NCBI GenBank assembly: GCA_016929335.1
Contig: JAFGIY010000154.1
Coordinates: 1 to 61,752 of the forward strand
Source: Acidobacteriota bacterium
Lineage (GTDB): Bacteria > Acidobacteriota > UBA6911
DNA length: 61,752 bases
Reading direction: 5' to 3'
The notes below the pieces were generated by a model that was not told the origin of the DNA, searched no databases, and saw only the letters and a list, made by a program, of their open reading frames with translations. The translations under genes and the position numbers were made by a program. Shown one piece after another: positions 26,152-35,346 of this stretch; position 1 is the stretch's first letter, and each line of letters begins with the position of its first letter.

Positions 26152-27501
26152 TTAGAAAACAGACTCCAGAATCCGAATAGCGCGATCGAGTGCAAAGAAA
26201 ACCACACGGTCTCCCGCTTGAATGGAATCATCTCCACGCGGCACGATCACATCCCCATTGGGCCGACAGATGGCTCCAATGACGCACTCGCGAGGAAGTT
26301 TCAAATCCCTCAATTTTTTCCCGACGACTTTCGAGCGTGAAGTGGCAATCAGTTCAATCGATTCCGCTTCCACTTCGCGGAACGATGTTACGGAAATCAC
26401 ACGTCCCTTGCGAACGAAGCGCAAGATCCTGTCCACTGCGGTCAGCCGCGGACTGATTGCAGTGGTAATACCCAGCCGCTGTACCATGGGCAGGTAGTTG
26501 AGCCTGTTGATCAAGGCGACCACTTTTCTGGCGCCAAGTCTTCGAGCCAGCAATGAAGCCATAATGTTGTCCTCGTCATCCCCCATCAGAGCAAGGAAGG
26601 CGCCGACACCCTGGACATTCTCCTCCGTCAGGATCGCTTCATCCGTTCCATCGCCGTGAATCACGATCGATTTTTCAAGAATTCTGGAAATCAGTTCACA
26701 CCGACCGGGATCCCGCTCGAATATTTTTACCGCAACGTCCCTTTTCTCCAACTGCCGAGCCACCTCGATCCCTACCTGTTTCCCTCCAAGTATGAAGACT
26801 CTTTCGAGAGATTCCTGGGTTCTCAAACCCATGAAACGGTAGGCTTCTTCAAGATTCTCGAAACGCGTTACGACATAAATATGATCTCCGGGCTGCAGCA
26901 CTTCGCCCGCATGGGGAATGATTGCCTGCTGGCCTCTGAAAATCATTGCAATGATGCCCTGTTCCCTTAAGCCTGTCGAATCCAGTTCCTCGATGCGCTG
27001 ATTTGCGAACCAGCTGCTCTCATCCACTATCATGCTGAAAAGCTTTACCTTGCCTTCGGCAAAATCCAGCACATCTGATACGCCGGGGACATTTACGACG
27101 CGGAGAATACGGTCGGCTATAGCTGTCTCCGGGTGGATAATCAGATCGATCGGAATTCCCGTTTCCCGGTAAATTCGCCGCCAATGCTCCACCTCATGAG
27201 TTCTCAGTCGTGCAACCCGCACCTTGGCGCGCGATTCTACGGAAGCGATCAGGCAGAATAGATTGTTGACTTGGTCGGAATCCGTCAATGCAATGAGCAT
27301 TTCAGCATCGGCGATCGATGCGCGCCGCAGGGCGCTGATGCTGGCGGCATTTCCCTGGATTACCTTGACATCCAGCATCTCTTCCAGTTCTTTGCATCTC
27401 TCGGGATCGTGCTCAACAATGGTCACCTCATTGCCTTCCTTGATAAGGCGTCCGGCCACCAAAGCGGCGGTTTGACCGCCTCCCGCAATCAGAATTTTCA
27501 T
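26152..27501 (-). CDS. trkA: TrkA-type potassium channel regulatory protein
   Basis: A 449-residue cytoplasmic regulator with two RCK units. Each has an NAD-binding Rossmann fold (KILIAGGGQTAALVA at the start, RVFILGGKQVGIEVA at about 235) followed by a TrkA_C domain (about 140-225 and 365-449). The ATG at 27501 starts at MKILIAGGG; the Shine-Dalgarno is poor. This is the full-length double form that binds nucleotides and opens TrkH. It is the first gene of the trkA-trkH operon, divergent from the thioesterase gene. Confidence 0.94.
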   Translation of the reverse strand: MKILIAGGGQTAALVAGRLIKEGNEVTIVEHDPERCKELEEMLDVKVIQGNAASISALRRASIADAEMLIALTDSDQVNNLFCLIASVESRAKVRVARLRTHEVEHWRRIYRETGIPIDLIIHPETAIADRILRVVNVPGVSDVLDFAEGKVKLFSMIVDESSWFANQRIEELDSTGLREQGIIAMIFRGQQAIIPHAGEVLQPGDHIYVVTRFENLEEAYRFMGLRTQESLERVFILGGKQVGIEVARQLEKRDVAVKIFERDPGRCELISRILEKSIVIHGDGTDEAILTEENVQGVGAFLALMGDDEDNIMASLLARRLGARKVVALINRLNYLPMVQRLGITTAISPRLTAVDRILRFVRKGRVISVTSFREVEAESIELIATSRSKVVGKKLRDLKLPRECVIGAICRPNGDVIVPRGDDSIQAGDRVVFFALDRAIRILESVF

Positions 27502-27701
27502 AAGCCTGAATATTATCAATTATCACATAACAGAGAAAGGGGAGAGAGACGCCCTATGCGGATTCAGGTGGCGTAGCGGATGGCTTCACTATCACCTGTG
27601 TTACACCGTTCATCAATGATGCTGAGTTCCGGGACAATCTCAGCGATGGGCAACTCCATTTTTGCTCTGTGCCGGCGAGAAATGCGATAGAATCCAACGC
27701 C

Positions 27702-28097
27702 ATGCAGACCAAAGATCATGTATTGGAATTCCGTGTTTACCTGGAAGATACCGATGCTCAGGGCATCGTTTATTATGCCAATTACCTCCGTTTTTTCGAG
27801 CGCGGAAGGAGCGAGTTCCTCGAAACGCTCGGAATCCCAATGAGTGAAATTGTGCGGCCGGACGCCAGGATGGTAGTGCATGAGATCCGGTTGAAATATC
27901 GGAAGCCGGCCTTCCTGGGCGACAAAATCGAGATATGGACTTCCATGCTGAGAGCGTCGGAATACCGGCTCACCTTCCGGCAGCAAATAAAGCGTCAGGG
28001 AGAAAAGGAAGCCCTGGTGAGCGGCGAAGTGGACATCGTCGTAATCGGTCAGGACGGAAATTTGAGGGAATTGCCGGCATATTTCAACCAGGCATGA
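27702..28097 (+). CDS. YbgC/FadM-type acyl-CoA thioesterase
   Basis: A 131-residue hotdog-fold thioesterase. The signature YLEDTDAQGIVYYANYLRFF includes the catalytic Asp (near residue 18) and the tyrosines typical of the 4-hydroxybenzoyl-CoA thioesterase family; KYRKPAFLGD is the expected later block. I chose the ATG at 27702 because it matches family length; no clear Shine-Dalgarno is seen. It hydrolyses acyl-CoA thioesters; in many bacteria YbgC sits with tol-pal, which is not the case here. Confidence 0.9.
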   Translation: MQTKDHVLEFRVYLEDTDAQGIVYYANYLRFFERGRSEFLETLGIPMSEIVRPDARMVVHEIRLKYRKPAFLGDKIEIWTSMLRASEYRLTFRQQIKRQGEKEALVSGEVDIVVIGQDGNLRELPAYFNQA

Positions 28098-28225
28098 AGT
28101 TGGAATCCTTGAAATCCGCGCCCTCAATTTTGCATTGGGAATAAGCGGTTTGTCTCTGTTATATGTAGTACGTTTTGAGTCGGATCATGGATAGGAAGAT
28201 CGGCTCGGAGATGAAAGGAAATCCT

Positions 28226-30388
28226 ATGAACACGGTTTTGTGTTTTCGAAATGCGCGTGTGGCGGCTGCCCTGCTGGTTTTCGGTTTTGCCATAGTGACA
28301 ACCGTCGCTTGCTCGAGATCGGGCAAAAACACCCCAAAAGCATCCGGCGGGCAGAACATTTTGCTTGCCGAATGGAGCGGTCCCTATGGCGGAGTCCCGC
28401 CGTTTGACCGGGTAAAAGTGGAGCAGTTCAAGCCTGCGCTCGAAACGGCTATGGCTGAAGCGCTCGCCGAGGTGGAGAAAATAGCCGCCAATCCCGAGGC
28501 GCCGACTTTTGAGAACACAATCGCCGCGATGGAACGTAGCGGCAAAATGCTGAACCGCGTGACAACCGTCTACAACGTGTGGTCCGGAAACATGTCGTCG
28601 GATGGCTTTCGGGCGGTGGAGCAGGAAATGGCGCCGAAACTTGCCGAGTACCGCGATACCGTGATGCAGAACGTCCGGTTGTTTGAACGCATCGAGAAGG
28701 TTTACTCCGCGCGGGAAAACTCCGGGCTTACGCCGGAACAGCAGCGGCTGGTATGGGATTATTATACGGATTTCCTCCGCGAGGGGGCAAAACTCACCCC
28801 TGAGCACAAAGCGACGGTGGCCAGGATCAACAAGCAGCTTGCGGACCTCTATACGAAGTTCAGCAACAACCTGCTGCACGATGAAGAAAGCTATGTGCTC
28901 TATCTGGAGAAGGATCAGCTCGGAGGGCTTCCGGAAAGCTATGTGAAAGCGGCGGCAGAAGAGGCGGCTGAACGCGGACAGCCGGGCAAATACGCGGTTC
29001 TGAACACCCGCTCATCCATGGATCCGTTTCTTACTTACTCCGCGCGGCGTGACCTGCGTGAGAAGGTATGGCGCACCTACTACAGCAGAGGTGACAATGG
29101 AGATGCCTGCGACAACAACAGGATCATTTCCGAAATCATGAAGCTGCGGGCCGAACGAACCAGGCTGCAGGGATACCCGACGTTTGCACACCGGGCTCTC
29201 GAGAAACAGGTGGCGAAGGCTCCCGATGCCGCAATGGCGCTGATGAAGAAGATGTGGCCGGCGGCGATTGCGCGCGTGAAGGAAGAAGTGGCGGACATGA
29301 AGTCTATCGCCAAAAAAGAGGGTGCAGCTTTTGCCATCGAGCCCTGGGATTACCGCTTCTACGCCGAAAAGGTGCGAAAGGCAAAATATGATCTCGACTC
29401 CAATGAGGTGAAAGAGTATCTGCAGCTCGAGAAACTGCGCGAAGCCATGATGTGGACGGCAGGCAAGCTTTATGGATTCGAGTTCCAGCCGGTTTCAGAC
29501 GTACCCGTTTATCATCCGGATGTGCGCGTGTGGCAAGTGAAACGAAACGGCAGGCATATCGGATTGTGGTACTTCGACCCCTATGCGCGGCAGGGCAAAC
29601 GCTCCGGCGCCTGGATGAGCGCCTACAGGCGTCAGGACCGCATGGACGGCGAAATCACTGCGATTGTCTCAAACAATTCAAACTTCGTGAAAGGTGCGCC
29701 GGGCGAGCCGGTGCTGATCTCCTGGGACGATGCCGAAACCATGTTTCATGAGTTTGGCCATGCATTGCATGGACTGTCTTCCGACGTCACCTATCCTTCG
29801 CTTTCAGGTACCTCCGTGGCACGCGATTATGTGGAACTGCCCTCACAGATCAACGAGCACTGGCTACTGACGCCTGAAGTGCTCAACCGGTTCGCTTTGC
29901 ACTACAGGACGGGGAAGGCAATCCCCAAACAGCTGGTTGATAAGATTGATAAAGCGTCGAAGTTCAACCAGGGATTCATTACCACAGAGTATCTGGCGAG
30001 CGCGCTGGTGGATATGCGGCTGCACACTCTGGCAGAGCCCGGCGATCTCGATCCCGATAAGTTCGAACGGGAAACACTGGCTGCATTCGGCATGCCGAAG
30101 GAATTGCCGATGAGGCATCGCATGCCGCAGTTTTCACATATCTTCTCCGGCGAAGGTTACGCAGCCGGCTATTACTCGTACCTCTGGGCGGATGCTCTCA
30201 CCGCCGACGCATATGAAGCCTTCGAGCAGGCGAAGGGGCCATGGGATACCGAAGTGGCGAAGAGCTTTTACAACAACGTGCTGAGCAAAGGAAACACTCT
30301 GGATCCGGCCGCAGCTTTCCGCGCATTCCGTGGGCGCGACGTGGATACAGATGCGCTGATGCGAGATCGCGGATTCCCGATCAATTAG
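28226..30388 (+). CDS. M3-family metallopeptidase lipoprotein (Dcp/oligopeptidase A type)
   Basis: A 720-residue zinc peptidase. The ATG at 28226 has AAAGGAAA upstream and opens a lipoprotein signal peptide (VAAALLVFGFAIVTTVAC). The zinc motif HEFGH is at 508-512 (MFHEFGHALHG), with the third ligand Glu expected near the VELPSQINEHW block. The C-terminus FSGEGYAAGYYSYLWAD is typical of Dcp/OpdA. It is likely periplasmic, trimming short peptides for nutrition. It is monocistronic and ends in a hairpin. Confidence 0.93.
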   Translation: MNTVLCFRNARVAAALLVFGFAIVTTVACSRSGKNTPKASGGQNILLAEWSGPYGGVPPFDRVKVEQFKPALETAMAEALAEVEKIAANPEAPTFENTIAAMERSGKMLNRVTTVYNVWSGNMSSDGFRAVEQEMAPKLAEYRDTVMQNVRLFERIEKVYSARENSGLTPEQQRLVWDYYTDFLREGAKLTPEHKATVARINKQLADLYTKFSNNLLHDEESYVLYLEKDQLGGLPESYVKAAAEEAAERGQPGKYAVLNTRSSMDPFLTYSARRDLREKVWRTYYSRGDNGDACDNNRIISEIMKLRAERTRLQGYPTFAHRALEKQVAKAPDAAMALMKKMWPAAIARVKEEVADMKSIAKKEGAAFAIEPWDYRFYAEKVRKAKYDLDSNEVKEYLQLEKLREAMMWTAGKLYGFEFQPVSDVPVYHPDVRVWQVKRNGRHIGLWYFDPYARQGKRSGAWMSAYRRQDRMDGEITAIVSNNSNFVKGAPGEPVLISWDDAETMFHEFGHALHGLSSDVTYPSLSGTSVARDYVELPSQINEHWLLTPEVLNRFALHYRTGKAIPKQLVDKIDKASKFNQGFITTEYLASALVDMRLHTLAEPGDLDPDKFERETLAAFGMPKELPMRHRMPQFSHIFSGEGYAAGYYSYLWADALTADAYEAFEQAKGPWDTEVAKSFYNNVLSKGNTLDPAAAFRAFRGRDVDTDALMRDRGFPIN

Positions 30389-30464
30389 TGCAGGCCCCTA
30401 TAAGCCGATGGTGAAGCCGTGATGCCTGAAAAAAGGCAATTGGAACGCTTCAAGCCGGCCTGCA
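30389..30464 (+). terminator. Possible terminator hairpin after the M3 peptidase
   Basis: TGCAGGCC directly after the stop pairs with GGCCTGCA at 30457-30464, followed by TTTATC. A smaller nested hairpin TGCCTgaaaaaAGGCA lies within. The loop is long and the T-tract short, so this is tentative. Confidence 0.4.
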
Positions 30465-30811
30465 TTTATCGCGGGGTTTCGTAGCAAGGCGGCGCAGACG
30501 GGCAAAACGGCGAATGCATTTCACTCCGGCCGAGCCGGAGGCTTTAGGTTGTGAGCCGCTCAAAGCGGCAAGCCCCGAAAGGGGCGGGGCAGTAAAGCCC
30601 AGGGCTTGCGAGACTGTCTCAAAACTCAACAATGGGGTTGAAAACCGTGGTAGCGATGACGCAATCTGCATAAGCAAAGATTTCCATGTGGGTCGCGGCT
30701 TCAGCCGCGACGCGCAATAAACCCCATGTGTAAGAGATATTTATGCCTGATCTTCTGTTCGCACCAACATGTCGCGGCTGAAGCCGCGACCCACATAATT
30801 CACAGCATGGA
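30465..30811. other. Repeat-rich intergenic region
   Basis: No gene is seen. The region holds several short palindromes (GCCGCtcaaaGCGGC, CCCCgaaaGGGG) and the REPIN-like pair listed separately. Similar small palindromes recur at the right edge of the window. Confidence 0.6.
30686..30796. repeat. REPIN-like inverted pair of palindromic repeats
   Basis: A 26-bp sequence at 30686-30711, core GTCGCGGCTTCAGCCGCGAC, recurs as its exact reverse complement at 30771-30796. Each arm is itself a palindrome (GTCGCGGCT/AGCCGCGAC). Two REPs in inverted orientation about 60 bp apart are the form of a REPIN. A third single copy, identical over 22 bp, lies at 61570-61591. No RAYT transposase gene is in the window. 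Confidence 0.8.
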
Positions 30812-32797
30812 TCAACCGATCACTTGTTCTCCCGTATAAGGGGGGAGCTCGATATCGTCAGGATCCAGGTAGGCCCTCAACCACATTTCAAGCACAACAA
30901 AAGTCCATATTCTCCGCCAAAGGAATTTCGAATTCGCCGCACTGTAATATTGATTATAGATTTTGCGAAGGGGAGCATAATTGAACAATCCTCTGCGTTT
31001 GATTGTATTCTCCGAAAAAACAAAATCGACGAGAGGCTTCAGCTCATTTGTTAGCCACATGTCCATGGGCATAAAGAAGCCCCACTGTTTTCTCACGGTT
31101 ATTTCATGAGGCAGCATTTCCTGCATTATTGCCTGAAGTATGGCTTTGTTGATCTTGCTTTCTTTGCTTTTATTTATCCTGTAATTCAACGGAATGCGTT
31201 GGATAAATTCGACAAGAGCATGGTCATAATAGGGGAGTCTCAGTTCAACTCCAAAAGCCGAAGATATGCCGCTTATGTGTATCAATCCCTGATCGCAGTA
31301 CCGTTTATACTCCTCATATACAACCTTCTCCGCCGTATTATGAAGAGGGACTCTGTTCATAGTCTCCAAAACGAGATCGCTCGTTTCCAGCATTTCTTTT
31401 TCTTGCCAGAACGGGATAAGGAAGAGAGATTTCCTCTCCATCTCGCTCAACATGAATGTGATGTTTTCACTTCCGCTCCTTGCATTGAAATACCTCCCGG
31501 CCAATCCCGTTATTCCCTGCAGAGCGGGAGAAGAATTTCTAAAGCGAAAATAAAAAGGAGTGAATATTTTTTCCGACATCTTTTTAAAAAGATTGTTTTT
31601 TAGCTTATCCGGCAGCAACTCCAGTGGGAGAAGCAGTTTATCCAGGATCGGGAATTTGCCGTCCACGGGATATTCGAAACCGCTATTTCCGCCATCTCCC
31701 CTGAAGCCTATATCAATGCCGACCTGACTGGCCGCCTTGGCAAAAAAATAGGGGCCGAGAGCTCCGGCGGTCGGAGTGTTGAAATGCCACATAATCTGGG
31801 GAATTTCCGTCAAGATATTCTTGCCTGAAAAAGTCAGTTCGGTATGATCTGATCCTATTTTCTCACTTACGAGCTTTGCGTATCTCCATTCATTACGTTC
31901 CGCGCTTTCATGACCGAATCCAAAAGTAAAGGTTTTGGGCGGGCGAGCGCCGAATTGAGCCAGTTTCGCTGCAATTGCGCTGGAATCAATGCCACCGCTG
32001 AGGCTGACACCGCTTATTTCATCCGGAGAGATTCGTGTCTTGATGGCCTCATCGAACAGCTCCCGGGTGTGAGCGATGATGTATTCCTTATCGTGGACTT
32101 TATTGTCGGGCAAAGGTATATCCCAGTACGGCTCAATTTTCAGTTGCTTTGTAGCGGCGGCATAGATGAGGAAACAGCCGGGCGGCAGGGATTTGACGTG
32201 TTTAAAAAGAGTCTGTGGCTGCGGGACAAAGGTAAAGAAAAGGTAATGATATAAGGCATTGAAATCCAGCTCCCTGTCGACCATGCGGCTTTTAATCAGC
32301 GCCTTGAGTTGAGAAGCAAAAAGGAATGTTCCATCGGGCTTTTGTGAATAAAAGAGCGGACGGATGCCGAACCGGTCTCTGGCAACAAGCAGTATCTTCT
32401 TCCTTTCATCCCATAAGGCAAAAGCAAAATCCCCTCTCAGACGTTCGAAGAACTTTGTGCCGAATTTTTTATAGAGCTGCATTAATATGGCAGCCGATGA
32501 AGCGGGAGTCGAGCTCGGGAATAAATCGCCTAAAGCATCTTTAAGCTCCGGAACATTGAAAATGCTCGCATCGAGCGCAACAATAACTGTCTTGTCCTCA
32601 CTCATTATAAGCTCAGCAGATTTCTCCCCCGTTCTTGTTCGCACCCGCCGGCAATTGCCGAAACAGCAAAGCTTATTCTGGATACAAGCCGTTTCCTGCT
32701 CTGTTCCATAGCCATGTTGAATGTCGCACATTTCTTTGACTATATGCCCGATACGCTCATCAGGATTTTGCATAATCAAGCCTGCTATTCCGCTCAT
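30812..32797 (-). CDS. Asparagine synthetase B homologue lacking the glutaminase nucleophile
   Basis: A 661-residue two-domain protein. The synthetase domain has the ATP pyrophosphatase loop SGGIDSS (267-273). The N-terminal glutaminase-type domain keeps LRGDFAFALWDERKKILLVA and DRFGIRPLFY but begins MSGIAG: the Cys2 that is the Ntn nucleophile of AsnB (MCGIAG) is Ser (ATG AGC GGA). The NGE-YN glutamine-binding block reads DASIFN, and the usual GGDELFGGY block reads RGDGGNSGFEYP. It should therefore not use glutamine; ammonia-dependent amidation or another adenylation reaction, as in beta-lactam synthetases or lasso-peptide cyclases, is possible. GGAGG precedes the ATG. The upstream neighbour on the same strand is a PEP-CTERM protein. 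Confidence 0.85.
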   Translation of the reverse strand: MSGIAGLIMQNPDERIGHIVKEMCDIQHGYGTEQETACIQNKLCCFGNCRRVRTRTGEKSAELIMSEDKTVIVALDASIFNVPELKDALGDLFPSSTPASSAAILMQLYKKFGTKFFERLRGDFAFALWDERKKILLVARDRFGIRPLFYSQKPDGTFLFASQLKALIKSRMVDRELDFNALYHYLFFTFVPQPQTLFKHVKSLPPGCFLIYAAATKQLKIEPYWDIPLPDNKVHDKEYIIAHTRELFDEAIKTRISPDEISGVSLSGGIDSSAIAAKLAQFGARPPKTFTFGFGHESAERNEWRYAKLVSEKIGSDHTELTFSGKNILTEIPQIMWHFNTPTAGALGPYFFAKAASQVGIDIGFRGDGGNSGFEYPVDGKFPILDKLLLPLELLPDKLKNNLFKKMSEKIFTPFYFRFRNSSPALQGITGLAGRYFNARSGSENITFMLSEMERKSLFLIPFWQEKEMLETSDLVLETMNRVPLHNTAEKVVYEEYKRYCDQGLIHISGISSAFGVELRLPYYDHALVEFIQRIPLNYRINKSKESKINKAILQAIMQEMLPHEITVRKQWGFFMPMDMWLTNELKPLVDFVFSENTIKRRGLFNYAPLRKIYNQYYSAANSKFLWRRIWTFVVLEMWLRAYLDPDDIELPPYTGEQVIG

Positions 32798-33117
32798 TCT
32801 TCTTCCTCCATCAATCCCAGGATGAAATCACTACTACACTCGGTTTTTAACGCAAAATATCTTCATCGGAGCTATTTATTGAAACATGCAGAGCTTTTAA
32901 AAGCTTTTTTTGCCCTACAATACAACGGATAATCCGGCAAATCCACTTCGTAGCTGCTCGGCAATTCTCCGATTCCGGACGCACTTATCTCAGCGGGATA
33001 AAGTCATGAGATAGAAACACTTGCCCCCAATTGGCATAGTCGTGTCTCAAATTGTTGGAGGAGATAATGCAGGAGGCGGTACGCATGGCACCGCCTCTTT
33101 GCCCAGGTGGCAGCGGA
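32798..33117. other. Intergenic region between PEP-CTERM and AsnB-like genes
   Basis: A 320-bp gap on the path from the PEP-CTERM gene to the AsnB-like gene. It holds the hairpin at 33073 and an AT-rich palindrome AGCTTTTAAAAGCT near 32892. No small precursor-peptide gene with a good ribosome site was found in either orientation. Confidence 0.5.
33073..33097. terminator. Stem-loop downstream of the PEP-CTERM gene
   Basis: GAGGCGGT (33073-33080) and ACCGCCTC (33090-33097) form a perfect 8-bp stem with a 9-nt loop, 20 bp past the PEP-CTERM stop. There is no T-tract on the minus strand, so it may be an mRNA-stabilising hairpin rather than an efficient terminator. Confidence 0.5.
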
Positions 33118-33801
33118 CTAGAAATTCGTTTTTCTGCGGATGCGCAAATATGCAAGACCGACAAGACCGACTCCCATGAGCAGCATGGAGGCCGGCTCCG
33201 GGACCGGAGCATAATTGCTGTTTACGAGTATATACATTTCCGGATTGCCGTGTGATCCGCTGTAGCCATCATAAAACTCAAAAAGGAATGTGTAATTGCC
33301 TGCAGTTCGGCCCGCGAAAAAAGAATTGAACAGGCCGGCTTCATCTATATCTTTTACTACACGATATAAATCAGACCGATAGACGTTGGGAGCAACGGAC
33401 GCTTCTCCGAAAAACACGGCTTGAATCCCGGAGGCTGTACCCATACCGCTGTTGTAATCCATTATTGTCCGGGCAGTTGCAGCGCCGTCAGGATCTGTAA
33501 TGGTAACGTAAAAGTAGTCGTCAACACCAAGCCAGTTCCCGTAATCTCCAACCCATTCTTTGCCCAAAACCTCATCCGGTTCTGTCTTGTCATGCCAGGC
33601 AATCCAGTTGGTTATTGAGGGATCGATATAGACGTTTTCGACGGTTACATTCTTAAAGTTGCCTCCAAATCCAGGACCTGCGTAATACTGCTCAGTAACA
33701 AAATACGACATAGTTGACGCAGCTGAATTGGCGACTGTTCCCAAAAAAGCGATTCCAAAAAATGTCGCTAATAAAATCAATGATTTGTGGTGCTTAAACA
33801 T
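33118..33801 (-). CDS. PEP-CTERM sorting-domain protein
   Basis: A 227-residue exported protein. The ATG at 33801 follows GGAGGG and opens a signal peptide (SLILLATFFGIAFLGTVANSAAS). The mature part is rich in Gly, Tyr, Asp and Asn and has no family I recognise. The C-terminus carries the PEP-CTERM signal: VPEPAS, a hydrophobic helix (MLLMGVGLVGLAYL) and a basic tail RIRRKTNF. Exosortase (XrtA/EpsH type) would cut at the PEP motif and pass the protein to the envelope or matrix. No exosortase gene lies in the window. Confidence 0.9.
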   Translation of the reverse strand: MFKHHKSLILLATFFGIAFLGTVANSAASTMSYFVTEQYYAGPGFGGNFKNVTVENVYIDPSITNWIAWHDKTEPDEVLGKEWVGDYGNWLGVDDYFYVTITDPDGAATARTIMDYNSGMGTASGIQAVFFGEASVAPNVYRSDLYRVVKDIDEAGLFNSFFAGRTAGNYTFLFEFYDGYSGSHGNPEMYILVNSNYAPVPEPASMLLMGVGLVGLAYLRIRRKTNF

Positions 33802-34467
33802 TTTCCCTCCATTCATTTTGCTATGGCGAATTACTCGGGATATGGGAATCCCGGCCTCCGGAATTCTATTTTGGCAAAGCAAGGATCGGCTCAGGCATAT
33901 ATCGCATTAAATGATGAAGTCTCCTGATCCTTTTTGCGAAACAGAACAAAGCACCTGATGCAAATCCGCCAGAGTCATTAAGATAACTGCAGCCAATGCG
34001 AAGCAGTGGTTTGGGCTCCTTCTGCAATGCCATGCAATTATTTATCAGATTCATCAAATGGAATGCAAAATTGGGGCCAAACAGGATATTTCTTTCTAAT
34101 ATGTTCATATTTAAATACTTATATATGCTCTAGGTTTTTGCATATGTGTTAGAAATTCCGACAGTCCCAAAATACTGAAAATCCTCGGCGACGATAAATA
34201 ATTGTGATTGCCACACTTAAGGTATTATTGGGCGTTGTAAAAGAATCTTACAGGAAGGTTTTAGCTATTTCGGCTGGCGCATAATCGGTCGAATGTTTCA
34301 GAATGGCTTTAGTGTGCATTTCTCACCGTCTCTCTACTGCATCGGCGGACCAGAAGCCGATGAAAGCAGCGTTTTCTGACCGACCTGCGGATTGTTGCAG
34401 CTCTGTGTTTCATAGTATTATGCCTTCGCGGCAACCTAATTCCGTTATCCAAAGGAGGAGTTCAGAG
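33802..34467. other. Long AT-rich divergent intergenic region
   Basis: This is 666 bp between the PEP-CTERM gene and the stress-protein gene. An 80-codon open frame on the minus strand (33866-34108) has no ribosome site and no recognisable domain. The stretch 34085-34150 is strongly AT-rich and could hold promoters; I see no clear consensus. Confidence 0.5.
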
Positions 34468-35346
34468 ATGTTTCGAACGACAGGCCCCATATTTACTGCA
34501 GTTCGACTTGATGAAAGCGCAACCGAAGTTCTTCGCCAGGCGGTTGATATCGCAAGACACTACAAAGTGAAGTTATATGTCTGTCATGTGCTGCCGGATT
34601 TGATGGCGGTCCGTCCCTTATTTCCGCATTTGCAGTTCGACGACGCAATGCAGTCAGCGGAGTTTGAATCCGAAGCCCGCCGCAGGTTGGCAGCCCGCGT
34701 CGGAGCCTTTATCAACCCGGAAGGCAGCGATTGCGAAATCCTGATTGAGCGTGGCACGGAATATGCCGCAATCGCCGAGGCAGCAAAGCGAACCGGCTGC
34801 GGCATGATTGTGGTCGGACACGGTTCGCGGCATGAAAGGCTGAGCCGGATTGCCGAGCGTGTTGTGCGATACGCGCACTGTCCCGTGCTCGTGGCTCGTC
34901 CGTCCAGAAAAGGTTGCGTGCTGGCAGCCACCGACTTCTCGGATCCGGCCACGCCCGCGGTGGAAGCAGCTTCATCGGAGGCTAAGCGGCGCGGTTTGGA
35001 TCTTCATATTATCCATGCTTTCGACATCATCAAATTCTCCCTCGCTCCCGATGCGGACGCCATGCCGAAACTCCTTCCCATCGATATCTGCAATGAAATG
35101 CAGGAATCCCTGCAGAAGCGCCTGGACGCCTGCGTCCGCGAAGTTTCGGCAAAAAGCGGCATTATTGTCCGTGAAGCCGCCGACACCGCAATTCTTGATG
35201 CAGCGGAAGATCTTCCGGCGGACCTGATTGTGCTTGCGACACACGGAAGAACGGGTCTGAGCCGCCTGGCTCTGGGAAGCGTCGCCGAAACCGTTGTGAG
35301 AGGCGCACGATGCTCCGTTCTCGTCGTTCGGCTGAAAGCTGGATAA
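34468..35346 (+). CDS. Tandem-domain universal stress protein
   Basis: A 292-residue cytoplasmic protein with two UspA domains (about 1-145 and 150-292). The ATG at 34468 follows AGGAGG. Domain 1 has the ATP-type motif VVGHGSRHERLSRIAERVV and domain 2 has ATHGRTGLSRLALGSVAETVV, matching the G-2x-G-9x-G(S/T) nucleotide-binding signature. Each starts with a Usp-type strand (IFTAVRLDESA; VLAATDFSDPA). Such proteins respond to starvation or oxidative and respiratory stress. It is monocistronic. Confidence 0.93.
   Translation: MFRTTGPIFTAVRLDESATEVLRQAVDIARHYKVKLYVCHVLPDLMAVRPLFPHLQFDDAMQSAEFESEARRRLAARVGAFINPEGSDCEILIERGTEYAAIAEAAKRTGCGMIVVGHGSRHERLSRIAERVVRYAHCPVLVARPSRKGCVLAATDFSDPATPAVEAASSEAKRRGLDLHIIHAFDIIKFSLAPDADAMPKLLPIDICNEMQESLQKRLDACVREVSAKSGIIVREAADTAILDAAEDLPADLIVLATHGRTGLSRLALGSVAETVVRGARCSVLVVRLKAG

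Noticed and set aside
27564..28127. Long open frame antisense to the thioesterase gene (187 codons)
   Set aside because: It lies opposite a gene with a clear hotdog thioesterase signature and has no ribosome site or recognisable domain; it is a codon-bias shadow.
30465..30811. Possible CRISPR-like array because of several short repeats
   Set aside because: The repeats are unrelated palindromes of different sequence with irregular spacing; there are no direct repeats with equal spacers.
32892..32911. AGCTTTTAAAAGCT followed by a T-run, looking like a forward terminator
   Set aside because: The palindrome has no loop and no forward gene lies upstream; it is more likely AT-rich spacer.
32798..33117. 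Precursor peptide for a lasso-type cyclase next to the AsnB homologue
   Set aside because: I looked on both strands for a small gene with a ribosome site and a leader/core layout and found none; no B-type protease or PqqD-like gene is near.
33866..34108. 80-codon minus-strand frame upstream of the PEP-CTERM gene
   Set aside because: No Shine-Dalgarno, no domain and an irregular composition; kept only as part of the intergenic description.
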